Source: Anaerolineae bacterium CG2_30_64_16 (lineage in GTDB: Bacteria > Chloroflexota > Anaerolineae > CG2-30-64-16). From it: 6,500 nt of DNA. Positions 1-5,656 of this stretch are shown in pieces (within the stretch, counting starts at the first letter, position 1; the number at the start of each line of letters is the position of its first letter). Where the stretch lies: positions 1-6,500 of the forward strand of contig MNXL01000293.1 of assembly GCA_001871755.1 (NCBI GenBank). The letters run 5' to 3'. The position numbers were made by a program, and so were the translations under genes. The notes under the pieces are model-generated. The model had not been told where the DNA came from and searched no databases. It saw only the letters and a list, made by a program, of their open reading frames with translations.

Positions 1-1
1 T

Positions 2-43
2 AGTGGATTCTTGCCTGTCGTGCAAGAATTCAACTGGTTAGGG
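2..43. repeat. 42-base direct repeat, copy 1
   Basis: Bases 2-43 are identical to bases 102-143, exactly 100 bases away. Each copy contains an inverted repeat, ATTCTTGC (7-14) and GCAAGAAT (22-29), around a 7-base loop; with a G-T wobble and one more pair the stem reaches 10 pairs. The copy begins at the window edge, so the repeat may extend further left. Its family is unknown to me. Confidence 0.85.
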
Positions 44-50
44 TCTAACC
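36..50. repeat. small perfect hairpin at the end of repeat copy 1
   Basis: GGTTAG (36-41) and CTAACC (45-50) are perfect inverted repeats with a 3-base loop. Copy 2 of the 42-base repeat keeps only the first arm, because the sequence diverges at base 144. No T-run follows on either strand, so this does not look like an intrinsic terminator. Confidence 0.5.
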
Positions 51-101
51 CGGACAAGGCCGCTGCGCTTACAAGCCGGAACCAACCAGGCACATGCCAT
101 C

Positions 102-143
102 AGTGGATTCTTGCCTGTCGTGCAAGAATTCAACTGGTTAGGG
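102..143. repeat. 42-base direct repeat, copy 2
   Basis: This is the second exact copy of the 42-base repeat, with the same stem (107-114 and 122-129). It ends one base short of the stop codon of the MBL-fold gene (145-147), so on the minus strand the hairpin lies directly downstream of that gene. It could act in 3'-end formation or mRNA stability, but there is no T-tract. It may equally be an interspersed repeat that happens to abut the gene. Confidence 0.85.
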
Positions 144-144
144 C

Positions 145-1068
145 CTATTCGTCGTCAGCACCCTCGAGATCCGCCTCGGGATCGGCATCGAGATCGGCCT
201 CGGCCTCGGCGCGTGCTTTGGCCTTGGCGGCCTTCTCCATCTCATTCCAGATCCGGCCAATCCCCTGTTTGATCTGAGACTCGGTTTTCGACTTGACCGC
301 CGGCGCAATCGGAAACCAGCCGGTCATCTCGCGCACCACCGCAGCGACCGTCTCCTGTTTGCTCCTGGCCTGGCGATGATTCACCCGCACCCGATGCCGC
401 ATGAACCGGATGTAATCCGACATCCGCTCGGTGGCTTCGCGACCGCACACCGGCCCACGGCCTGGCAGGATACGGTCGGCCTTTAACTTGCGGATGAAGG
501 TCAGCCCGTCCAGCCACTCTTTGGAGTTCGCCTGCGCCATATACGGGTGCTGATCCACCCAGACCGCGTCCCCCACGAACAGCAGTCGCTCGTTGGGCAG
601 CCACACCACCGAGGTGGCCGCGGTGTGCCCGCCCACCTTGATGATGCGGATATCGCGACCCCCGCGCACGATGTCCAGCCGATGCGCGAAGGTGATGTTG
701 GGCACGATGATCTGGATGTCGGTGAACTGGGCCTGGATTTCCGGCTCCTTCTTGAAGGAATCGATCACCCGCTGCTTGAAGTTGTCGCTGTAGCCCTTCA
801 TGTGTTTCCAGGCCTGGTCGTGCGCGATCACGGGCGTGGGCTGAAAAAATTGGTTGCCCAGGATGTGGCCGCGGTGGTGATCGGTGTTGATCACGTAGAG
901 AAACGGCTTGCCGCCGGACAGTCGGCGCAGCTCGTCTCGAAACGCGCGCGCCTGCGCCGGCACCATCGGTGTGTCGATGACAACGATCCCGTCATCGGAC
1001 ACGATGCCGCCGTAGTTGGCGCCGCGTTGATCGGTTTCGATGTAGATACCGGGGGAGACTTCGCGCAT
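145..1068 (-). CDS. MBL-fold metallo-hydrolase-like protein with altered metal ligands
   Basis: This is a 307-residue protein with the metallo-beta-lactamase fold. An N-terminal beta region (GGIVSDDGIVVIDTP, about residues 20-34) leads to the loop NTDHHRGHILGN (61-72), then GHTAATSVVWLP (147-158), LLFVGDAVW (162-170) and ILPGRGPV (200-207). Family members normally carry HxHxDH in the first loop. Here the four ligand positions read D63, H65, G67, H68. The later ligands H148 and D167 are kept, but the usual PGHG histidine is R204. Metal binding and chemistry are therefore uncertain, and no substrate can be named. Residues 281-307 are an Ala/Glu/Asp-rich acidic tail. I chose the ATG at 1066-1068 because GGAG lies 5 bases upstream; the in-frame ATG at 1110 would add 14 residues translated from heptamer repeats. 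It is downstream of alaX and on the same strand. No signal peptide is evident. Confidence 0.85.
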   Translation of the reverse strand: MREVSPGIYIETDQRGANYGGIVSDDGIVVIDTPMVPAQARAFRDELRRLSGGKPFLYVINTDHHRGHILGNQFFQPTPVIAHDQAWKHMKGYSDNFKQRVIDSFKKEPEIQAQFTDIQIIVPNITFAHRLDIVRGGRDIRIIKVGGHTAATSVVWLPNERLLFVGDAVWVDQHPYMAQANSKEWLDGLTFIRKLKADRILPGRGPVCGREATERMSDYIRFMRHRVRVNHRQARSKQETVAAVVREMTGWFPIAPAVKSKTESQIKQGIGRIWNEMEKAAKAKARAEAEADLDADPEADLEGADDE

Positions 1069-1073
1069 GGTGA

Positions 1074-1077
1074 CTCC
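1074..1077 (-). promoter_or_regulatory. Shine-Dalgarno site fixing the MBL gene start
   Basis: On the minus strand GGAG is followed by 5 bases and then ATG (1068-1066). The upstream candidate ATG at 1110 lies inside the heptamer repeat and has no such site, so this ribosome binding site decides the start. Confidence 0.65.
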
Positions 1078-1082
1078 AGGGG

Positions 1083-1124
1083 GTATTGGGTATTGGGTAT
1101 TGCGTTTCACGTTTCACGTTTTAC
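1083..1124. repeat. six tandem heptamers
   Basis: The plus strand reads GTATTGG, GTATTGG, GTATTGC, GTTTCAC, GTTTCAC, GTTTTAC without interruption. All six units are 7 bases long and begin with GT; they form two related sub-arrays of three. The array fills most of the gap between alaX and the MBL gene and contains the alaX stop codon (1121-1123), so the last alaX codon lies at the array's edge. The low-complexity, AT-richer composition contrasts with the GC-rich genes on both sides. Similar heptamer arrays are, as far as I recall, frequent between genes in some Chloroflexi; I could not check this. Confidence 0.85.
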
Positions 1125-2356
1125 GTTGCGTCGAGAGAGCGCGCGGCGGCCGCCAGCGCCACATCCAGCGCCGCGTCCGTAGGCACGCCGCCCTGCGCCC
1201 AATCGGGCCGGCCGCCACCCCGGCCGCCGCCGACCGTCACGGCCGTCCGCAACAGATCACCCGCGTCGAGCGTCACGTCGTCCGCGCGGGTGCAGATGAG
1301 CTGGGGCCGCTCGCCCCGGACACCCACCACGACTACCGCGCCAGGCCGGCCGCGCAGCGCCTGGGCGACGCGTTTGGCCCGCTCCACGGAGTAGTCCACG
1401 GCCACGGCGATCACGCGGCGGTCACCGGCCGGCCGGGCAGCGGCCCACAATGCGTCGGCGGTGGAAGCCACCCAGGCCGCCTCGAGCTCGCCCAGCTCTC
1501 GGCGCACTGCCTTGCCCTCGGCCAGCAGCCGGTCCACGGCCGCGAGCAGCTCGTCCTGGCTGGTGGTGAAACGGGCCACCAGGCCATCGGCGAGGGTCGT
1601 CAGGCGAGCGTAGTCGGCCCGGGCGCGGCCGCCACATAGAAACGTGACGCGCGTTTCCGGCCCGCGGCGCTCGGTCCCGATGATCTTGATCAGGCCGATC
1701 TGGGCGGTGTTGCTCACGTGGGTGCCGCCGCACGCGGACCAGTCGTAGCCCGCCACCTGCACCACGCGAATCTGGCCGCTGACCTTGGGCGGCTTGCGCA
1801 GCGGGACCTGATCCAGCGCCGCCTCGTCGTAAAAGGTCGCGGTCACGGGCCGGGCCTCGTCGATCACCGCGTTGGCCACGGCCTCAGCCGCGGCCTCGGT
1901 CGCGGCCAGGTCGTCCGGCCCCAGGTCTACCCGGTTCAGGTCGATGGTGCTGGTGTTGACGCCCAGGTGAAAGGCGACCGTCTCCGCGTCCCGCGTCTGC
2001 ACGAACGCCTGGGACAGCACGTGTTGCCCGGTGTGCTGCTGCATGTGATCGAGCCGCCGCGCCCAATCGAGCGCGCCGACCACGTCGTCAGCGGGCAGCG
2101 GCGCGTCCAGAACGTGCCACACCAGGCCATCGTCGGCAATCACGTCCACCACGTGCACTACACCTTCCGGCGCGCCGCGCGGGCGCAGCGCGCCGGTGTC
2201 GTGCGGCTGGCCGCCGCCGGTCGGATAGAACGCGGTGCGGTCCAGCGCCACGGCCGGCCGGCCGGCCAACTCCTGGCGCGCGACCACGCGGCCGGCAAAC
2301 TCGCGCAACGTCGAATCCAGATAGTAAAGCCGCTCTGTCGTTTGAGTAGGAATCAC
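1121..2356 (-). CDS. alaX: alanyl-tRNA editing protein, long AlaX type with DHHA1 domain
   Basis: This 411-residue protein is a free-standing relative of the editing half of alanyl-tRNA synthetase. Such proteins hydrolyse mischarged Ser- or Gly-tRNA(Ala) in the cytoplasm. The N-terminal part (about 1-90, with FYPTGGGQPHDTG at 43-55) resembles the small barrel domain. The zinc-binding editing core follows, with HMQQH (H104, H108) and CGGTH (C209, H213), so all four expected ligands are present. A linker region that is probably helical (about 245-310) leads to a DHHA1-type domain ending in GGGRGGGRPDWAQGG (376-390). Length and domain order fit the long AlaX class. The start is GTG (2354-2356), supported by the second copy of this region, which shares the same GTG and a preceding GGAAGTGA. 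The first 145 codons and the immediate upstream sequence are duplicated at 4763-5221. GC is very high, clearly above the R-M genes next to it. Confidence 0.92.
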   Translation of the reverse strand: MIPTQTTERLYYLDSTLREFAGRVVARQELAGRPAVALDRTAFYPTGGGQPHDTGALRPRGAPEGVVHVVDVIADDGLVWHVLDAPLPADDVVGALDWARRLDHMQQHTGQHVLSQAFVQTRDAETVAFHLGVNTSTIDLNRVDLGPDDLAATEAAAEAVANAVIDEARPVTATFYDEAALDQVPLRKPPKVSGQIRVVQVAGYDWSACGGTHVSNTAQIGLIKIIGTERRGPETRVTFLCGGRARADYARLTTLADGLVARFTTSQDELLAAVDRLLAEGKAVRRELGELEAAWVASTADALWAAARPAGDRRVIAVAVDYSVERAKRVAQALRGRPGAVVVVGVRGERPQLICTRADDVTLDAGDLLRTAVTVGGGRGGGRPDWAQGGVPTDAALDVALAAAARSLDAT

Positions 2357-2380
2357 GTTCTCACTTCCGAGACTTGAGGT
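1922..2380. repeat. long direct duplication, left copy (within full alaX)
   Basis: Bases 1922-2380 match 4763-5221 at a constant offset of 2841 with no insertions or deletions. I count about 47 differences in 459 bases, roughly 90% identity. The segment covers about 24 bases upstream of the alaX start and its first 145 codons. Differences are unevenly spread: about 12 in 1922-2160 and about 35 in 2161-2380. Similarity fades just outside both ends. The left copy belongs to the intact gene. Confidence 0.95.
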
Positions 2381-2527
2381 GGGACCTGTCCAGCCGGCTC
2401 ACCGAAACCCGACTGGGTGCAGGAACCAGGCCAAATTCTTGAATATGGATTACCCTCGCAAGATCACCCCAAGATCGCCCTGTACCCACCCACTTGTTTC
2501 TTGGTAGGCGGCGGCCCGCGCGGTGTC
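2357..2527. other. gap between methyltransferase and full alaX
   Basis: This 171-base stretch lies between the methyltransferase stop and the alaX GTG. Bases 2357-2380 belong to the alaX duplication; the rest (2381-2527) is unique in the window and forms the left end of the inserted segment. A promoter for the full alaX would have to lie here if transcription does not read through from the R-M genes, but I see no convincing -35/-10 pair and no hairpin with a T-run. Confidence 0.5.
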
Positions 2528-4069
2528 TCAGGTTCCATGATACTCAGGCGACGACTCCCGAAAGAGCATCCCTTGATGGCCTTGATCCGAGTAACGTGTC
2601 ATCTGCCTTTCCGCTAGCCGTCTCGCGATTGGTGTCCAGCGGTCGAGCTCCTTTGCGAGCGTGGCCAGGTCAAGAATGTTCAATAGTTTGGCTGTTATCG
2701 GCCGCTTCGAGTCCCAGAAGACAAGGGACGACCAGAACTCCGTCGCGACCGAGGAAGAAACCAGATCGTAGAGAACAGCACACTCCTCTTCTGAGTCACA
2801 TGGAAATAAGTAGCCTGTGTCATCCAAGAGAACCGGCCGCCCTTCGTGAGGGCCAACCATCGAAAAGGCAAGCTCCTTGTAGAGTCCCGAGATCGCAACC
2901 TTCCAAGGCGTGAAGGAGTAGGGGCCGATCCCGAAGATGGAGAACTGTGGCCGCTTCTTATAGATGGAACTTCCGCGCTTGTTCAGAGCGTCAGAGTGTG
3001 AGAGCAGATACTGCCAAGCAGCAGGAGCGCTGCGTTCAAGCTCAAGGGGCGAATCATCCATGGATCGGTGCGGAATGAGGACCAGTTTCCGTGGTTCCCG
3101 ACCTCGAGCAATGTCCGAACTCTTAAGTAGCGGGAACACAACCTCGGCTTCGATGTTAACTTGCTCTCCAAAACCATTGACGAGCGCGCCTTGCTTTCGC
3201 GAGAGTTCGAAGACCCGGCTACAGTCGTGCTTCACACCTGAGCGCCATCCTATCAGCCCATCGCAGTAAAGGTACGCAAGACGGTCGAACGTCTTAATGT
3301 CTGCCACGAGCTGGCCGTCTCGCATGCCGAAGCGCGACGAGGGTGTCGACGATCCCACGCTCTTGTAGACGTCGCACTCTGTTATGTGTGACCCTGGCCT
3401 CAAGCGGACTATGAGCAGGCAGGCATCGACCGAAGCACCGAACTCTCGAATGGCGCTGATTCGATAGAGCGCCGCCAAGTCAATCTGAGCTTGCCTGGAC
3501 CACGAAGACGCCAAGACCTTTCTAGCGACGGCGGTCTTGCAGAGGACGGCCATTGTGCCAACCCGCCCATCGAGCCACCTCATGGTCTCTCGTAGCATCC
3601 ACTCCGAGATATCGAAATTTGAGCGTCCGGTGAGGGCGTCGATTCCACGCAAAGCATCGACGTTGGCCTTCTCCGGAAGATTCGCGCCGCCCAGAGCCCC
3701 AACTGTCGCGTTGGTTACCCAAGGTGGATTGCCGACCACAAGTATGGGATCAGGCAGATGTGAGAGCACACAATCCCAATCGATCTTGAAGAAGTCGCCT
3801 TGCTCGACACTCGCCTGAGGATATTTGGCAATGGCAGCCTGCGATGCTTCCACATGACGGGGGTTGTGATCGAACCCTCTCACGGTCTCGGCGCCAGGAA
3901 AGGCTTGCAGAGCGGCTTTCAGAAAGGCCCCTTGGCCACAGGTAGGCTCCAATATAGACGAAGGCGGAGGATCTGTTCGCGCCAGTAGGCTGCATACCTC
4001 GCTCGCCAAACCAGGAGGGGTTTGAAAATCTCCGAACTCGACCTTCTGCTTAGCTTCTTTAGAAGTCAT
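2528..4069 (-). CDS. N6-adenine DNA methyltransferase of a type II-like R-M system
   Basis: This 513-residue protein transfers a methyl group from S-adenosylmethionine to adenine in DNA. Motifs come in the order of the gamma class: motif X FGDFQTP (12-18), motif I EPTCGQGAF (41-49), an acidic motif II around FDHN (66-69), GDFF (91-94), and the catalytic NPPW (114-117). The stretch GRSNFDISEWML (148-159) follows the catalytic loop. The C-terminal half is presumably the target-recognition region; it holds FSIFGIGPYSFTPWK (376-390), a pattern I associate with this kind of methyltransferase. No nuclease domain is visible in it, so cleavage must come from the partner. The ATG (4067-4069) overlaps the stop of the upstream endonuclease gene as ATGA, indicating translational coupling. 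The target sequence cannot be predicted from the sequence. It should protect host DNA from the neighbouring nuclease. Confidence 0.9.
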   Translation of the reverse strand: MTSKEAKQKVEFGDFQTPPGLASEVCSLLARTDPPPSSILEPTCGQGAFLKAALQAFPGAETVRGFDHNPRHVEASQAAIAKYPQASVEQGDFFKIDWDCVLSHLPDPILVVGNPPWVTNATVGALGGANLPEKANVDALRGIDALTGRSNFDISEWMLRETMRWLDGRVGTMAVLCKTAVARKVLASSWSRQAQIDLAALYRISAIREFGASVDACLLIVRLRPGSHITECDVYKSVGSSTPSSRFGMRDGQLVADIKTFDRLAYLYCDGLIGWRSGVKHDCSRVFELSRKQGALVNGFGEQVNIEAEVVFPLLKSSDIARGREPRKLVLIPHRSMDDSPLELERSAPAAWQYLLSHSDALNKRGSSIYKKRPQFSIFGIGPYSFTPWKVAISGLYKELAFSMVGPHEGRPVLLDDTGYLFPCDSEEECAVLYDLVSSSVATEFWSSLVFWDSKRPITAKLLNILDLATLAKELDRWTPIARRLAERQMTRYSDQGHQGMLFRESSPEYHGT

Positions 4070-4716
4070 CTTACGCGAATCACCCCCGGGACCGTGCCTG
4101 CCTTGTCAATCACCCGTCGGTATTGTAGCCGCCATTGCAAGGCGTTGGAAATCGTGAGGTATCCGATCTGAGGAGGCTTCTCCAGTAGTTCATCGGCGAT
4201 GCTGGACGCTTCCAACTCTTCGACTGGAAGCATCTTGTCGCTCATGAACGCGATCAGGTCGTCCTTGTTGCCTTCGTTGTTGAGAATGCCCACGAGTCCC
4301 GTGGTCATCTGGAAATCGGCAGTGCGCTCGGCTTCTACGAAGATCACGTGAAGGATGTTGAGCCGGCCAGTCGAGTTTTCGGGATTGTCCGTCTTCTCGT
4401 AGACGAAGACCAAGAGGGAATAACCCAGGCCGCAGATCTTCTGCCGTGCTGCCTTGTAGGGACAGGAAGACTGCGGCTGCTTGATGCTCGTGACCTTCAT
4501 GTCCACATCCAGGCCGGGGAAATCGATACCCTTGGCCGAGGATCCCTCCTCGTACTCGTACTTCCCGCGGAGGTGCGCCTGGAACTTATGCTCAAAATAC
4601 GTGCCCACTGCCTTTCCATCAGTGACGCCGAAGAGCGTGGGCTCATCGTGGCTAGATTCGATGTCTGCGAACGCCTTCGCCTCGCTCTTCAGAAGTTCAA
4701 CCGTCAACTCAGGCAC
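4066..4716 (-). CDS. probable type II restriction endonuclease, PD-(D/E)XK-like
   Basis: This protein of about 216 residues is called mainly from context: it is the short gene preceding and overlapping (ATGA) a DNA adenine methyltransferase. Its sequence fits a PD-(D/E)XK nuclease core. In the segment GIDFPGLDVDMKVTSIKQPQSS the D-x-K pair is D72 and K74, with D65 and, further upstream, E42 as candidate acidic partners; a following hydrophobic strand (YSLLVFVYE, about 99-107) suits the fold. I cannot name the exact family or recognition site. AGGAG at 4724-4728 lies 7 bases before a GTG (4714-4716) but only 1 base before the in-frame ATG (4720-4722), so I prefer the GTG; the ATG start adds two residues. 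A longer start at 4752 would translate the junction sequence. The truncated alaX frame ends at 4709, inside the start of this gene. No controller gene is seen. Confidence 0.75.
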   Translation of the reverse strand: MPELTVELLKSEAKAFADIESSHDEPTLFGVTDGKAVGTYFEHKFQAHLRGKYEYEEGSSAKGIDFPGLDVDMKVTSIKQPQSSCPYKAARQKICGLGYSLLVFVYEKTDNPENSTGRLNILHVIFVEAERTADFQMTTGLVGILNNEGNKDDLIAFMSDKMLPVEELEASSIADELLEKPPQIGYLTISNALQWRLQYRRVIDKAGTVPGVIRVR

Positions 4717-5197
4717 TCTCATTCTCCTTCCGCCGCCTATCGGCAGGCGCATCAGCCGCCCTCAGGTCCACCCGGTTCAGGTCGATGGTACTGGTGTTGA
4801 CGCCCAGGTGAAAGGCGACCGTCTCCGCCTCCCGCGTCTGCACGAACGCCTGGGACAGCACGTGCTGCCCGGTGTGCTGCTGCATGTGATCGAGCCGCCG
4901 CTGCCAGTCGAGCGCGCCGACCACGTCGTCAGCGGACAGCGGCGCGTCCAGGACGTGCCACACCAGGCCATCGTCGGCGATCACGTCCACCACGTGGACC
5001 ACGCTGTCGGCCGCGTCGCGGGGGCGCAGCGTGCCGGTGTCGTGCGGCTGGCCGCCACCGGTCGGATAGAACGCGCTGCGATCCAGCGCCACGGCCGGTC
5101 GGCCGCCGAGCTTCTGCCGGGCAACCACGCGACCAACAAACTCGCACAAGTTTGGATCCTGATAGTAAAGTCGCTCTGTCGTCTGTGTTGGAATCAC
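4709..5197 (-). pseudogene. truncated alaX copy fused to R-M junction sequence
   Basis: This 3'-truncated second alaX has the same GTG start (5195-5197) and about 145 codons of homology to the full gene, ending at NRVDL. It then adds about 16 unrelated, charged residues (ending RRRKENESA) before stopping at 4709. It keeps the FYPTGGGQPHDTG segment and the HMQQH zinc pair, but lacks the CxxxH pair and the whole DHHA1 domain, so it should not edit tRNA. The frame is still open without frameshifts, and many differences from the full copy are silent or conservative, so the fragment is either recent or was under selection before truncation. Its end overlaps the start region of the endonuclease gene. 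An upstream GTG at 5251 could extend it, but the homologous start is preferable. Confidence 0.85.
4724..4728 (-). promoter_or_regulatory. Shine-Dalgarno site of the endonuclease gene
   Basis: AGGAG on the minus strand stands 7 bases before the GTG at 4716-4714 and 1 base before the ATG at 4722-4720. The spacing favours the GTG. The site lies inside the 3' end of the truncated alaX frame, so ribosomes finishing that frame would terminate within a few bases of this start. Confidence 0.5.
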
Positions 5198-5221
5198 GCT
5201 TTCACTTCCGGGACTTGAGGT
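4763..5221. repeat. long direct duplication, right copy (truncated alaX)
   Basis: This is the partner of 1922-2380, about 90% identical without gaps. It includes the alaX upstream sequence as far as ACTTGAGGT (5213-5221); beyond that only weak similarity continues for about ten bases. On the other side similarity fades around 4756, where the R-M flank begins. Confidence 0.95.
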
Positions 5222-5266
5222 CGGATCAGACCCTTGAATGTAGAAAACCACGGAACGTTGTTACCT

Positions 5267-5656
5267 TCATCTGTTGAGCAAGGGTTTGATAGCCTTCAAG
5301 AAACTCTCCGCTGCCTGAATAGCCCGCTCCGCTTGTGGCTGAGACACATGTGCTGTGCCACCATAGTCCCCAACATTGCGTATCTCAAAGAGCCAGTTCA
5401 AATCCTTGCCCTGCTCCTTGCTCAATTTCTCCGTCTTGACAAATCGCTGATGAATCGAAGCAATGACCCCGCTATGCTTGCTGAAGTCCAAACCCTCGTT
5501 CAGCAAGACCGCTGTGGCCCCGTAAAAGGCTGCATAATACGCACGCGACGCCGCAAAGTCGTGGTAGCCTTTGAGAGCCAAGTCTTTGGCCGCCTGAATA
5601 GATTGCTCCGCTCGTTCAAGATTCGCGGCGATTTCCTGCTCGTATGCTGGCGTCAT
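5267..5656 (-). CDS. HEPN-domain protein (toxin-like partner of MNT)
   Basis: This 129-residue all-helical HEPN protein is the usual companion of a minimal nucleotidyltransferase. HEPN proteins of this kind are often RNases held in check by the partner. Helix 1 spans about residues 7-29; DFAASRAYYAAFYGATAVLLNEG (33-55) is the second, typical helix pair region; SKHSGVIASIHQRFVK (59-74) and the motif RNVGDYG (93-99) follow, then a last helix (106-126). The arginine of the active motif is present (R93), but no histidine stands 4-6 residues after it; the next is H103. It therefore belongs to the R-x3-D-Y type rather than the classic R-x4-6-H RNases, and RNase activity is unproven. The ATG overlaps the MNT stop (ATGA), and AAGGGA lies 7 bases upstream. 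GC is lower than in alaX. Confidence 0.85.
   Translation of the reverse strand: MTPAYEQEIAANLERAEQSIQAAKDLALKGYHDFAASRAYYAAFYGATAVLLNEGLDFSKHSGVIASIHQRFVKTEKLSKEQGKDLNWLFEIRNVGDYGGTAHVSQPQAERAIQAAESFLKAIKPLLNR

Larger units (their letters stand above)
2381..4762 (-). mobile_element. inserted R-M unit flanked by long direct repeats
   Basis: The 2382 bases between the two alaX copies hold exactly one two-gene R-M operon and little else. No transposase, integrase or terminal inverted repeat is visible. GC is visibly lower than in alaX, consistent with separate origin. Movement of R-M units with long target duplication has been described from genome comparisons; single-crossover integration of a circle that carried an alaX fragment would leave the same structure. 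The exact ends are fuzzy by a few bases on each side because similarity tails off gradually. Confidence 0.65.

Noticed and set aside
43..143. Possible integron attC site: on the minus strand CCCTAAC (143-137) and GTTAGAC (49-43) resemble the outer core sites.
   Set aside because: The first box does not fit RYYYAAC, the inner sequences do not pair as L''/L' should, and no integrase or cassette array is visible.
2..143. CRISPR array.
   Set aside because: Only two repeats are seen, the 58-base spacing is longer than usual for a 42-base repeat, and no cas gene is present in the window.
1069..1110. Upstream ATG that would lengthen the MBL protein by 14 residues.
   Set aside because: The extra codons are translated from the heptamer array and there is no ribosome binding site, unlike the ATG at 1068.
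1718..2377. Long plus-strand open frame of 219 codons opposite alaX.
   Set aside because: It is a shadow of the GC-rich alaX codons; alaX has clear family motifs and the plus-strand translation has none.
2381..2527. Promoter or terminator between the methyltransferase and alaX.
   Set aside because: I found no -35/-10 pair with sensible spacing and no hairpin followed by T residues.
4481..5218. Plus-strand open frame of 245 codons opposite the endonuclease start and the alaX fragment.
   Set aside because: It spans two unrelated minus-strand genes and the recombination junction, and its second half repeats the antisense shadow of alaX.
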